In this document: positions 42,402-50,938 of the stretch, piece after piece
How positions within the stretch are numbered: the first letter of the stretch is position 1
How the letters are laid out: every line of letters begins with the position of its first letter
DNA from: Aminiphilus circumscriptus DSM 16581
Lineage (GTDB): Bacteria > Synergistota > Synergistia > Synergistales > Aminiphilaceae
Assembly (NCBI RefSeq): GCF_000526375.1
Contig: NZ_JAFY01000002.1
Coordinates: 1,294,859 to 1,358,858, forward strand
Direction: 5' to 3'
Length of the DNA stretch: 64,000 nucleotides
The notes under the pieces: model-generated
Databases searched by the model: none
The model's input: the letters and a program-made list of their open reading frames with translations, nothing else
Told to the model about the DNA's origin: nothing
Program-made: the position numbers and the translations under genes

Positions 42402-43030
42402 GACGGGCTCCCGCGGCGGAGTCGAGGACAAAACGCTGTTTTGACGTGGCCGTCTCCGGGGCGGCGCTGATCCTGCTTTCTCCGCTCTTCGCACTGTTGG
42501 CTCTTTTGGTTCGCCTTCGTCTCGGTTCGCCGGTTTTCTTTCGGCAGATGCGCCCGGGGCTTTTGGGAAAACCCTTTTCGATGGTGAAATTCCGTACCAT
42601 GACCGACGCAAGAGATGCGGAGGGGCGGCTTCTTCCCGATGAAGAGCGCTTGACTCCTTTCGGGCGTTTTCTCCGGAGTACGAGTCTGGACGAGCTTCCC
42701 GAGCTGTGGAACGTCCTGCGGGGGGACATGAGCCTCGTGGGGCCGCGCCCCCTTCTGTTGGCCTATCTGGACCGCTATTCTCCGGAGCAGGCCCGCAGGC
42801 ACGAGGTGCGTCCTGGTATCACTGGTCTCGCTCAGGTGAACGGCCGCAACGCCCTCACCTGGGAGGAGAAGTTCCGCCTCGACGTGGTTTACGTGGACAC
42901 CTGGACCTTTGGCCTCGACCTGCGGATTCTGGCGAAGACCGTCGTTGCCGTGCTTCGCCGGGAGGGGATCGCCGCGCCGGGGCAGAGCACAGTGGAGGAG
43001 TTCCGAGGAAACGGCGAGGAGCGGAGGTAA
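42398..43030 (+). CDS. pglC: Initiating sugar-phosphate transferase (PglC-like, bacterial sugar transferase family)
   Basis: 210 residues starting GTG at 42398 (GTGA overlap with the dehydratase stop; GGAGGAG upstream). One reentrant or transmembrane N-terminal helix (CFDVAVSGAALILLSPLFALLALLV) precedes the catalytic part FRQMRPGLLGKPFSMVKFRTM, LRSTSLDELPELWNVLRGDMSLVGPRPLL and RPGITGLAQVNGRN, the diagnostic signature of polyprenyl-phosphate phosphoglycosyl transferases. It starts a lipid-linked glycan by loading a sugar phosphate, probably a bacillosamine-type one given its neighbours, on undecaprenyl phosphate at the inner membrane. Confidence 0.92.
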   Translation: MRRAPAAESRTKRCFDVAVSGAALILLSPLFALLALLVRLRLGSPVFFRQMRPGLLGKPFSMVKFRTMTDARDAEGRLLPDEERLTPFGRFLRSTSLDELPELWNVLRGDMSLVGPRPLLLAYLDRYSPEQARRHEVRPGITGLAQVNGRNALTWEEKFRLDVVYVDTWTFGLDLRILAKTVVAVLRREGIAAPGQSTVEEFRGNGEERR

Positions 43031-43034
43031 AAGG

Positions 43035-43676
43035 ATGAAGCGTTTCGTGATTGGTGGTGGAGGACACGGCAAGGTGGTGGTGAGCCTCCTCCATGCGTGC
43101 GGTCTCGCCGTGGACGCCGTGCTCGACGATGCACCTTCCCGGTGGGGGGAGACGCTTCTCGGCATTCCCGTGGCGGGGCCGACGGAGCTGTTCCTTGGGC
43201 GTGACGAACCGCGGGCGATTTTGGCGATAGGAGGAAATGTTCGCCGTCTTTCCCTGGCGCGCCGCTTTTCCCGGGTGCACTGGGAGACGGTGGTCCACCC
43301 CCGGGCGTGGGTGCACGAATCAGTCCGGATCGGCCCCGGCACGGTGGTCTTCGCCGGAGCGATCCTTCAGCCGGGGTCGGAGATCGGAGCGCACTGCATC
43401 GTCAATACAGGAGCCGTTGCGGACCATGACTGCCGCATCGGTGACGGTGTACACCTTGCGCCGGGAACGTGCCTCGCCGGAGGCGTGACTCTGGGAAAGG
43501 GCGTCTTTTTCGGCGTGCGGAGCGCGGCGATTCCAGGTGTCTCCGTCGGGGACTGGACAATCGTGGGGGCAGGGGGTGTGGTGGTGCGGGATCTTCCGGA
43601 GCGCGTCGTCGCCGTAGGGGTGCCCGCCCGTCCTCTACGTCCCCTTCGGAAGGACGAGCTTCCAGAAGAGGAGTGA
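43035..43676 (+). CDS. pglD: Sugar O/N-acetyltransferase, PglD-like (left-handed beta helix)
   Basis: 213 residues. The N-terminal substrate domain begins KRFVIGGGGHGKVVVSLL, as in PglD/NeuD proteins. The C-terminal half is a hexapeptide-repeat beta helix (IGPGTVVFAGAILQPGSEIGAHCIVNTGAVADHDCRIGDGVHLAPG), with the catalytic His in VADHDCRIG near residue 125. PglD acetylates the 4-amino group of UDP-4-amino-6-deoxy-GlcNAc. Start with GGAGG seven bases upstream, 4 bases after the previous gene. It should act after the aminotransferase encoded next. Confidence 0.88.
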   Translation: MKRFVIGGGGHGKVVVSLLHACGLAVDAVLDDAPSRWGETLLGIPVAGPTELFLGRDEPRAILAIGGNVRRLSLARRFSRVHWETVVHPRAWVHESVRIGPGTVVFAGAILQPGSEIGAHCIVNTGAVADHDCRIGDGVHLAPGTCLAGGVTLGKGVFFGVRSAAIPGVSVGDWTIVGAGGVVVRDLPERVVAVGVPARPLRPLRKDELPEEE

Positions 43677-43681
43677 TTTTT

Positions 43682-43774
43682 CGGGAGGCGAGCACTCCCG
43701 GAAAGAGCGAATCCTGGAAGAAGCGCCTCTCGGCACAAAGCGCTTCTTGTGTGTGCCGCGTTTTCGCGGCACAC
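43682..43774. repeat. Three tandem hairpins between pglD and pglE
   Basis: CGGGAG/CTCCCG (43682-43700), AAGAAGCGC/GCGCTTCTT (43718-43748) and GTGTGCCGCG/CGCGGCACAC (43751-43774, loop TTTT) lie in a row. None is followed by a U-tract. They may adjust expression or mRNA stability inside the operon. Confidence 0.5.
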
Positions 43775-43855
43775 AGGGAGGAACGCAGAGCCTCGCGGGT
43801 TCGTGAAGCGGAAAACGACGCGAAGACGCGCCGCGGAAAAAGGCAGGAGGATATC

Positions 43856-45073
43856 ATGAACGAGTGTCCCGGAGCACAGCAGATCCAGTCCCGCATCTAT
43901 CTCTCGCCGCCGCACATGAGCGGGTGCGAGATGGACTATGTCAAGGAGGCCTTCGACAGCAACTGGATCGCGCCACTGGGGCCCCACGTGGATGCCTTCG
44001 AAAGGGAACTCGCCTCTCGGGTGGGTGTTCCGGCGGCGCTTGCCCTCAGCTCGGGTACGGCGGCGCTCCACCTCGCCATGAAACTGCTCGGAATCCGGCG
44101 GGGCGACCGGGTCTTCTGCTCCTCCCTCACCTTTTCCGCCAGCGTAAACCCCGTGCTCTACGAGGGAGGCGTTCCGGTCTTTCTCGACGCGGAGCCGGAG
44201 TCGTGGAACATGTCCCCGTCTGCGCTCGAGCGGGCGCTCGCCGACGCCGACCGGAAAGGAACCCTTCCCAAGGCGGTGATCGTGGTGCATCTCTATGGAC
44301 AGAGCGCGGACATGGATCCCCTGCGGGAACTCTGCGGCAGGTACGGCGTTCCCCTCGTGGAGGACGCGGCGGAATCCCTGGGCGCCACCTACAAGGGGAA
44401 GGAGAGCGGCACCTTCGGCGTCTACGGAATCTATTCCTTCAACGGCAACAAGATTATCACCACCGGCGGCGGCGGCATGCTCGTGGCGCACGATTCCGAG
44501 GCGATCCGGAAGGCCCGTTTTTGGGCGACCCAGGCCCGCGATCCGGCGCCGCACTACCAGCACTCGGAGATCGGCTACAACTACCGCATGAGCAATCTCC
44601 TCGCTGCTGTCGGGCGAGGGCAGCTCACCGTGCTGGACGACCGCATCCGGGCTCGACGGACCATCTTCGAGCGCTACGTTGCGGCGTTGGGCGATCTTCC
44701 TGGCGTGGCTTTCATGCCCGAACCGGCCTGGAGTCGTTCCAACCGATGGCTCTCCGTGCTCACCCTCGATCCGAACGCGACGGCGCACACTCCCGGGGAA
44801 CTCCTCGCCGCCCTGGAAGCGGAGAACATCGAGGCCCGTCCCGTCTGGAAACCCATGCATCTGCAACCCCTCTTCTCTGGCACTCTGTTCTATCCGCATG
44901 GCGGTGTCGCGCCCGAAGCCGCTTCCCGGGGCGAACCGGACCTCCGGGGAAGCAGCGTGTCGGACCGCCTCTTCGCCACGGGGCTTTGTCTTCCCTCGGG
45001 ATCGGCGCTTTCCGGGGAAGAGCAGGACCGGGTGATCCGATGCGTGCGGCGCTGCCTCGAAGCGAGAGTGTGA
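43856..45073 (+). CDS. pglE: DegT/DnrJ/EryC1 sugar aminotransferase, PglE-like
   Basis: 405 residues with AGGAGG five bases before the ATG. It is a fold-type I PLP enzyme that adds the 4-amino group to a UDP-4-keto sugar. Visible features: YLSPPHMSGCEMDYVKEAFDSNWIAPLGPHV at the start, LSSGTAALHLAMKLLG near residue 65, LVEDAAESLGATYKG near 168 (cofactor-binding Asp), and the PLP Lys199 in YSFNGNKIITTGGGGML. It closes the three-enzyme set dehydratase, aminotransferase, acetyltransferase for a diacetamido-trideoxy sugar. It could in principle also replace the missing ArnB, although its neighbours argue for the bacillosamine route. Confidence 0.88.
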   Translation: MNECPGAQQIQSRIYLSPPHMSGCEMDYVKEAFDSNWIAPLGPHVDAFERELASRVGVPAALALSSGTAALHLAMKLLGIRRGDRVFCSSLTFSASVNPVLYEGGVPVFLDAEPESWNMSPSALERALADADRKGTLPKAVIVVHLYGQSADMDPLRELCGRYGVPLVEDAAESLGATYKGKESGTFGVYGIYSFNGNKIITTGGGGMLVAHDSEAIRKARFWATQARDPAPHYQHSEIGYNYRMSNLLAAVGRGQLTVLDDRIRARRTIFERYVAALGDLPGVAFMPEPAWSRSNRWLSVLTLDPNATAHTPGELLAALEAENIEARPVWKPMHLQPLFSGTLFYPHGGVAPEAASRGEPDLRGSSVSDRLFATGLCLPSGSALSGEEQDRVIRCVRRCLEARV

Positions 45074-45215
45074 GGACCGTGTCGTTCCGGGAATTCGTCC
45101 AATTCTCCTTTTCCATGGTCTCGTTTCGGGGGGCGCAGCGACGAGAAAGGGGATGGCGCAGCGTGGACGCCCTGACAGGGCGGCGTTGTGCCCCGCCCGA
45201 GGAGGCGTTTCTTCC

Positions 45216-46376
45216 GTGAACTCCGACGCTGCGCCGAAGCTTCTCTTCGTCGCCACCGTTTCGGTGACGCTGCGGAGTTTCCTCCTCCCCTACGCACGGT
45301 ATTTCCGCTCTCTGGGCTGGCGGGTGGACGGCGCCGCCGACGGCGTCTCCGGATGTCCTTCCTGCGCCGCCGCGTTCGACGCGGTGCACGAGGTGCCCTT
45401 CTCCCGAAATCCCCTGGCCGTGCCATCCCTCGTGACGGCCGCAAGGCGCCTTCGCCTTCTCGCGGAGGCGGAAAAATATGATCTTGTGCATGTCCATACT
45501 CCCGTGGCGGCCTTCGTCACCCGCCTGGCTCTGCGGCGGCTGCGGTCCCGGGGACTCCGGATGGTCTACACGGCCCACGGGTTCCACTTTTTCGAGGGGG
45601 GGCCGCCCCTGCGGAACGCGCTGTTTCTGGCGCTGGAAAAACTCGCCGGAAACTGGACTGACCGGCTCTTAGTGATCAACGGCGAGGATGAGGCGGCGGC
45701 GCGGCGCCACCATCTTGTGCCGCCGGAACGGCTTCGCCTGTTTCCCGGAGTGGGCGTGGACACCGCCGCCTTCTCCCGGGAAGGTGTGGATCCCAGGTGC
45801 GTCGCCGCCCTACGCAAGGAATTGCAGCTCCCCGAGGAGGCGCCGTTCTTCCTGATGGTGGCGGAGTTCAATCCGGGCAAGCGCCATCGCGATCTGTTGC
45901 GGGCCTTCGCAGGACTACCGCCTCTTGCGCCTGCTCCGTACCTGGTCTGCGCCGGAGAAGGGCCGCTTCTGGAGGCGACGAAGCGGCTGGCGGTGGCGCT
46001 CGGCGTGGCGGAACGCGTGCGCTTTCCCGGCTACCGCCGGGATGTGAAGGTCTTGCTCAAGGGCGCCGCCGCCCTCGTCCTTCCCTCCGAGCGGGAGGGG
46101 CTTCCGGTGAGCGTCCTCGAAGCGCTTGCCATGAAGACCCCCGTGATCGGGGCGGATGCCCGGGGAATCCGGGATTTGCTCCAGGACGACTGCGGTCTTC
46201 TCGTTCCCGTGGGGGACACGGTCGCGTTGCGCACGGCCCTCTGCCAGATTCTCGCCCACCCGCAGGAAGCCAGGGCCCGGGCGGAGCGGGGGCGTCGCCG
46301 GGCTCTCGAAATGGACACGTCACGTCTGCTCGCCCTTACCGAGGCGCTCTACCGGGAGCTTTTGGGAACGGCATGA
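45216..46376 (+). CDS. Glycosyltransferase family 4, PglA-like
   Basis: 386 residues starting at GTG 45216 with GAGGAGG ten bases upstream. GT-B fold: KLLFVATVSVTLRSFLLPYARYFRSLGWRV at the N-terminus, TAHGFHFFEGG near 135, LFPGVGVDTAAF near 187 and the nucleotide-binding EREGLPVSVLEALAMKTPVIG (E-x7-E) near 295. The N-terminus (SFLLPYARYFRSLGW) resembles PglA and other transferases that add the second sugar to lipid-linked diNAcBac. It acts on the cytoplasmic membrane face. The gene is 142 bases after the aminotransferase gene. Confidence 0.87.
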   Translation: MNSDAAPKLLFVATVSVTLRSFLLPYARYFRSLGWRVDGAADGVSGCPSCAAAFDAVHEVPFSRNPLAVPSLVTAARRLRLLAEAEKYDLVHVHTPVAAFVTRLALRRLRSRGLRMVYTAHGFHFFEGGPPLRNALFLALEKLAGNWTDRLLVINGEDEAAARRHHLVPPERLRLFPGVGVDTAAFSREGVDPRCVAALRKELQLPEEAPFFLMVAEFNPGKRHRDLLRAFAGLPPLAPAPYLVCAGEGPLLEATKRLAVALGVAERVRFPGYRRDVKVLLKGAAALVLPSEREGLPVSVLEALAMKTPVIGADARGIRDLLQDDCGLLVPVGDTVALRTALCQILAHPQEARARAERGRRRALEMDTSRLLALTEALYRELLGTA

Positions 46377-46507
46377 ACGCCTGAAAAAAAGAAAAAACGG
46401 AAAACGCTTCCGGGATTGGCTCTTCGAACCGGATCGCTCGTCGGATCACTCCTTGTTCCTTCTGGGAGGACAAGGAGATGTGCGGAAAAAAGGAGTCGTG
46501 TTTGTTC

Positions 46508-47788
46508 ATGACCTATCGCATCGGCGTTGTCGGATTGGGATATGTGGGCATTCCTCTTGCCGTGGCCTTCGCGAAAAAGTTTCCCGTCGTGGGTTACGAC
46601 ATCGACGAGGAACGCATCGAAGGGCTCCGGAACGGGTTCGACCGCACCGGAGAAGTCTCGCCGGAGGAGCTTCGGGCGTCGTCGCTCCGGGTCACCTCCC
46701 AACCGGAGGGCCTTCGGGGGTGCAACGTTCTGATCGTCACCGTGCCCACTCCCGTGGACCGGTGGAACCGGCCCGATCTCGGTCCCGTGATCCGGGCTAC
46801 CGAGGCGGTGGGTTCCGTGCTTTCTCCCAGGAGCATCGTGGTCTACGAATCCACGGTCTATCCCGGGGTCACGGAGGAGATCTGCCGCCCCTTGCTCGCC
46901 CGGGTGTCGGGACTTGTGCCGGGCGAGGATTTCACCGTGGGCTATTCGCCGGAGCGTATCAACCCCGGGGACAGAAACCATCGGGTGCATACTATCGTGA
47001 AGGTCGTCAGCGGCGAGGACCCAAAGACCCTCGAGGCCGTTGCGGAGGTGTACGGGGCCATCGTCGAGGCGGGCGTGCATGCCTGCCCGAGCATCCGCGT
47101 CGCCGAAGCGGCCAAGGTGATCGAGAACACCCAGCGGGATCTGAACATCGCCCTCATGAACGAACTGGCCCTTCTCTTCGACCGGATGGACATTCGCACC
47201 GAGGATGTGCTCCGCGCCGCGGGAACGAAGTGGAACTTTCTTCCCTTCCGACCTGGGCTCGTTGGAGGACACTGCATCGGCGTGGATCCCTACTATCTCA
47301 CCTTCAAGGCGGAGGAAGTGGGGTACATTCCCCAGGTCATCCTCGCCGGACGGCGCATCAACGACGACATGGGGCGCTTCGTGGCGCGGAAAACGGTGAA
47401 ACTTCTCTCCCGGGCCGGATATTCTCCCCGCGAGGTCCGGGTGGGCATTTTCGGCCTCACCTTCAAGGAGAACGTGCCGGATCTGCGCAACAGCCGTGTG
47501 CCGGACATTGTGGAGGAACTCCGTTCCTTCGGAATCGCGTCGCTCGTGGCGGATCCCCTTGTCACGAGCGCCGAGGCGGAGCGGGAGTACGGTTTGACCC
47601 TCACGCCTCTTGAGGAGATGCGCGACCTCGACGCGGTGATCCTCGCCGTGGCGCACGACGACTACCGGGAGCGGGGAAGCACCTTTTTCGAGGAGATCCT
47701 GCGGGAGCGCAAGGGGATTTTCGTGGACGTGAAATCCCTCTTTGAACCGGAACATTTCGGCAAGGACGTGCTCTACTGGAGCTTGTAG
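46508..47788 (+). CDS. UDP-N-acetyl-hexosamine 6-dehydrogenase (WbpA/TviB/WecC family)
   Basis: 426 residues from ATG 46508; an in-frame ATG at 46478 has a good GGGAGG and would add ten residues. NAD fold YRIGVVGLGYVGIPLAVAF, STVYPGVTEEICRPLL near 115, YSPERINPGDRNH near 150 and catalytic Cys in LVGGHCIGVDPYYL near 255; C-terminal GLTFKENVPDLRNSRV. The latter blocks are those of UDP-HexNAc dehydrogenases (TviB, WbpA, WbpO) rather than UDP-glucose dehydrogenase. It makes UDP-HexNAc uronic acid for surface polysaccharide. It lies upstream of a WbpP/TviC-type epimerase, a pairing seen in Vi-antigen-like pathways. Confidence 0.87.
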   Translation: MTYRIGVVGLGYVGIPLAVAFAKKFPVVGYDIDEERIEGLRNGFDRTGEVSPEELRASSLRVTSQPEGLRGCNVLIVTVPTPVDRWNRPDLGPVIRATEAVGSVLSPRSIVVYESTVYPGVTEEICRPLLARVSGLVPGEDFTVGYSPERINPGDRNHRVHTIVKVVSGEDPKTLEAVAEVYGAIVEAGVHACPSIRVAEAAKVIENTQRDLNIALMNELALLFDRMDIRTEDVLRAAGTKWNFLPFRPGLVGGHCIGVDPYYLTFKAEEVGYIPQVILAGRRINDDMGRFVARKTVKLLSRAGYSPREVRVGIFGLTFKENVPDLRNSRVPDIVEELRSFGIASLVADPLVTSAEAEREYGLTLTPLEEMRDLDAVILAVAHDDYRERGSTFFEEILRERKGIFVDVKSLFEPEHFGKDVLYWSL

Positions 47789-48074
47789 AGCGCCTCGCGC
47801 TGGAGGTGGTGCACATCGTGCCGTCAAGGCCCATGATGCAGTCCGTGGCGGTGCGGTTTTTGCGCTGCGGCGGACTTTCGCGCATCGATGGGCGTCGGCG
47901 TCGCCGAAAGCGGCGCCCATGATGGCGTCATCGTTCGTGATCGGTGTTGCGGCGGTGTCCGCGCCGCAGCATGGCGTTGCGGCATGTCGTGTGCTTTTTG
48001 TGTCTGTGGTGTGTCCGTAACGTGGAGGAGGCGCCGAGATCTTCCGAGACGCCTCCCTGAGAGGAGCGATTTTG

Positions 48075-49139
48075 ATGACCGAAGAAAAATTCCACGAACG
48101 CGCCGGCGGAAGTCCCCTTCCCTACGGCCTTCCCCGGTCCGTTCTGGACGATCTGCTCGCCTCACCGCGGTACTGGCTCGTCACCGGTGCCGCCGGGTTC
48201 ATCGGCTCCAACCTCGTGGAGGCTCTGCTGCGCCTTTCTCAGCGCGTGGTGGGGCTCGACAACTTCCTCACGGGGCGCCGCAGAAACCTGGAGGAGGTTC
48301 TGGCCTCCTGCGGCGACGAGGCGGCGAAGCGCTTTCGCTTCGTCGAGGGAGATATCCGCAACGCCGCAGCCTGTCGCGAGGCCTGCGAGGGTGTGGACGT
48401 GGTGCTTCATCACGCCGCGCTCGGGAGCGTCCCCCGCTCTCTCGAGGATCCTCTGACCAGCCATGAGGTGAACGTGGACGGCTTCGTCCACATGCTCCTC
48501 GCCGCCCGGGACGCGAAAGTTTCCCGCTTCGTCTACGCCTCGTCGAGTTCGGTCTACGGAGACCACCCCACCCTGCCCAAGGTGGAAGAGGCAATCGGCA
48601 AACCGCTTTCCCCCTACGCACTCACCAAGCGCATCAACGAGGACTATGCGGCGGTGTTTTCCTCCGTCTTCGGCCTTTCCTGCCTTGGCTTCCGCTATTT
48701 CAACGTCTTCGGTCCCCGTCAGGATCCGGAGGGTCCCTACGCGGCGGTCATTCCCCGGTGGTTCGCGGCCCTCGCCGAGGGAAAACCTGTCTCCATCTAC
48801 GGCGACGGCGAGACCAGCCGCGACTTCTGTCACGTGGACAATGTCGTGCAGGCAAATCTGCTCGCCGGAACAAGCAGTGTGCAGGGAGTTTTCAACGTCG
48901 CTGTTGGAGAGCGCGTCACCCTCAACGAACTCTACGAAATCGTCCGGGATCTGGTCGAGCCTGTCCGTCCCGATGCGGCGCTTCTCCGCCCCCTCTACGA
49001 GCCCTTCCGCCCCGGGGATGTGCGCCATTCTCTCGCGGACGTGACGAAGGCCAAAACCCTTTTGGGATACACTCCTGTTCTGACCGTTCGGGAAGGGTTG
49101 CGTGCCTGCGCCGCGTGGTATCTCCGACGGGGTGTCTGA
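48075..49139 (+). CDS. UDP-N-acetylhexosamine 4-epimerase (WbpP/TviC type)
   Basis: 354 residues with GAGGAG eight bases before the ATG. Extended SDR with a 30-residue N-terminal arm ([39 protein letters not shown]) that is characteristic of WbpP/TviC. The triad is seen in [10 protein letters not shown] and [12 protein letters not shown] (Tyr/Lys near 183-187), followed by [23 protein letters not shown]. It interconverts UDP-GlcNAc and UDP-GalNAc or their uronates. It probably works with the dehydrogenase encoded upstream. The 286 bases between the two genes show no gene. Confidence 0.88.
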   Translation: MTEEKFHERAGGSPLPYGLPRSVLDDLLASPRYWLVTGAAGFIGSNLVEALLRLSQRVVGLDNFLTGRRRNLEEVLASCGDEAAKRFRFVEGDIRNAAACREACEGVDVVLHHAALGSVPRSLEDPLTSHEVNVDGFVHMLLAARDAKVSRFVYASSSSVYGDHPTLPKVEEAIGKPLSPYALTKRINEDYAAVFSSVFGLSCLGFRYFNVFGPRQDPEGPYAAVIPRWFAALAEGKPVSIYGDGETSRDFCHVDNVVQANLLAGTSSVQGVFNVAVGERVTLNELYEIVRDLVEPVRPDAALLRPLYEPFRPGDVRHSLADVTKAKTLLGYTPVLTVREGLRACAAWYLRRGV

Positions 49140-49201
49140 CTTTCTGACGCGGAAGGAGCTTCAAGAGCGTCTTCTGCGATGGGGAAGAGCGATTTTTGTG
49201 C

Positions 49202-49236
49202 TTGACATAAAGCGTATCGAGTCATATTCTTACTCG
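49202..49236 (+). promoter_or_regulatory. Promoter and candidate operator before the winged-helix regulator
   Basis: TTGACA (49202-49207) and TATTCT (49225-49230), spacer 17 bases. CGAGT (49218-49222) and ACTCG (49232-49236) form an inverted repeat around the -10 box. A protein binding here would block transcription, so autoregulation is plausible. Confidence 0.65.
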
Positions 49237-49284
49237 TAACAGCGCAATCCTTTGGGTGCGTTTCTTGGTAGGGGAGTTGTTCTC

Positions 49285-49830
49285 GTGCTCGATTCCCTCA
49301 TCACCTCAAAAACCCGTATCAAGCTTCTGTGCAAGTTCTTCCTGAACCCCGAGGCCCGCAGCTACCTTCGGGAGCTTTCCGACGAGTTCGGCGAGTCCAC
49401 CAACGCCGTGCGGGTGGAACTCAACCGTCTCGAAAAGGCGGGACTTCTCGCCTCCGAGACGGAGGGGCGGACAAAGGTCTTTTCCGCCAACACGCAGCAC
49501 ACCCTCTTTCCCGAAATCCACAATCTCGTCCGCAAAACCCTCGGCATCGACCAGCTCGTGGAACGTGTCCTCTCGCGCATCGGCAATCTGCACATGGCCT
49601 TCATCACCGGCGACTACGCCCGCGGCGTTGACTCGGGCATTCTCGACCTTGTGCTTGTGGGGGATATCGACTGGAACTACCTGCAGCGTCTCGTGAGCAC
49701 CGCCGAGGAGATCCTCAAGCGGAAGATCCGCATTCTTGTCCTCAGAGCGGATGAAGTGGAGCACATGAAAGACTCGCTTTGCCTTGACAAGGCCCTGGTG
49801 GTCTGGACCGCCAACGGAGCGGAAAGCTGA
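49285..49830 (+). CDS. Winged-helix regulator with C-terminal nucleotidyltransferase-like domain
   Basis: 181 residues from GTG 49285 (AGGGGAG eight bases upstream). The N-terminal winged helix reads TSKTRIKLLCKFFLNPEARSYLRELSDEFGESTNAVRVELNRLEKAGLLASETEGRTKVFSAN. The C-terminal part (HMAFITGDYARGVDSGILDLVLVGDIDWNYLQRLV) resembles a minimal nucleotidyltransferase domain (GD..RG..S..D), without clear catalytic aspartates. Such proteins are often found at the head of O-antigen and capsule loci. The strong promoter and position suggest it controls the following sugar genes. Related proteins have not been assigned a ligand as far as I know. Confidence 0.8.
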   Translation: MLDSLITSKTRIKLLCKFFLNPEARSYLRELSDEFGESTNAVRVELNRLEKAGLLASETEGRTKVFSANTQHTLFPEIHNLVRKTLGIDQLVERVLSRIGNLHMAFITGDYARGVDSGILDLVLVGDIDWNYLQRLVSTAEEILKRKIRILVLRADEVEHMKDSLCLDKALVVWTANGAES

Positions 49831-49834
49831 TTTC

Positions 49835-50938
49835 ATGGGTGTCCGTGCGGAATTGAGAGTCCTCCATGCCAACTGCATCGGCAACCCTTCCTCCGGCGTT
49901 CTCTATCAGTTGAGAGCGGAACAGCGGTCTGCCGAAGAACTTGGTCTTCCCTGGTCTGTTTCTCTGTGGACGAACACAAAAACGTCGGAGCCTTTTGCGC
50001 ATTTCTTTCCTCGGCCTTTCTCGGGAGACATGGCGAGACGATTTTTTTTCTCCAGAGAAATGCGACGTCGCAGAAAAGAATACGACGTTCTTCTCGTTCG
50101 TTATGTGACGGCGGATCCGTTTTTTGCCTTTTTTCTTGACGGGACGCGTCCATGTCTGACGGTTCATCACACGAAAGAAATCGATGAAATAGCGGCAGGT
50201 GCTCGCTCCTTCAAGTGTTGCGCTGCTCTTGCGATGGAACGCTTTTGGGGTTCGAAAACGCTCGGACGGGTCGATGGCATCATCGGCGTTACTGAAGAAA
50301 TTCTGAAGTATGAGCGAAGCAGGGCTGGTTGTCCCGTGCCGGGATTTGTTCTGCCCAACGGAATCTCTCTTGCCGACGTGCCCCTTGCCTCAGACAAACG
50401 AGGTAGGGGCCCCATCCGGATCGCTTTCGTCGCATCTTCCTTTGCGCCCTGGCACGGCTTGGACAAAGTTCTCGCGGTCTTGCAAGATTTTTCCGAACCG
50501 GTGATGCTGCACCTTGTGGGCGCGGTTTCGGAGCGGGAACAAAACCTCATTGCCCGGCATCCCCGGTTGCGCTCTCAAGTGCTTCTTCACGGCCTTCTGG
50601 ATCGAAACGCCCTGGCCGCCGTTCTTGAGGAATGCGACTGCACCCTCTCTTCGTTCGCCTTGGAGAGAAACAACATGTGTGAAGCGACGACGCTGAAGGT
50701 GAGGGAATCTCTTGCGGCGGGAATTCCCGTGCTCTCGGGTCATCGGGATTCTGCGTTTCCCGAAGAGTTCCCCTTTTACAGGAATATTGAGATCCGGGAT
50801 CTTCCGGAAGCCCTCGAGACCGTGAAAAAATGGCGCGAAGTGCCCAGAGATCGAGTCCGTTCTCTTGCGGCTCCGTTCATTGACAAGAAAGAGATTCTTC
50901 GCCGCGCATACCATAAACTTTTGGACCTTTTTTCGTGA
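49835..50938 (+). CDS. Glycosyltransferase, GT-B fold
   Basis: 367 residues beginning 4 bases after the regulator stop. VLHANCIGNPSSGVLYQLRAEQRSAEELG near the N-terminus, LPNGISLADVPLASD near 180, IAFVASSFAPWHGLDKVLAVLQ (donor domain start) and CDCTLSSFALERNNMCEATTLKVRESLAAGIPVL near 270-300 point to a family 4-like glycosyltransferase, although the E-x7-E motif is weak. The ribosome binding site is poor, so translation may be coupled to the regulator. Acceptor and donor unknown; a role in the surface glycan is inferred. Confidence 0.75.
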   Translation: MGVRAELRVLHANCIGNPSSGVLYQLRAEQRSAEELGLPWSVSLWTNTKTSEPFAHFFPRPFSGDMARRFFFSREMRRRRKEYDVLLVRYVTADPFFAFFLDGTRPCLTVHHTKEIDEIAAGARSFKCCAALAMERFWGSKTLGRVDGIIGVTEEILKYERSRAGCPVPGFVLPNGISLADVPLASDKRGRGPIRIAFVASSFAPWHGLDKVLAVLQDFSEPVMLHLVGAVSEREQNLIARHPRLRSQVLLHGLLDRNALAAVLEECDCTLSSFALERNNMCEATTLKVRESLAAGIPVLSGHRDSAFPEEFPFYRNIEIRDLPEALETVKKWREVPRDRVRSLAAPFIDKKEILRRAYHKLLDLFS

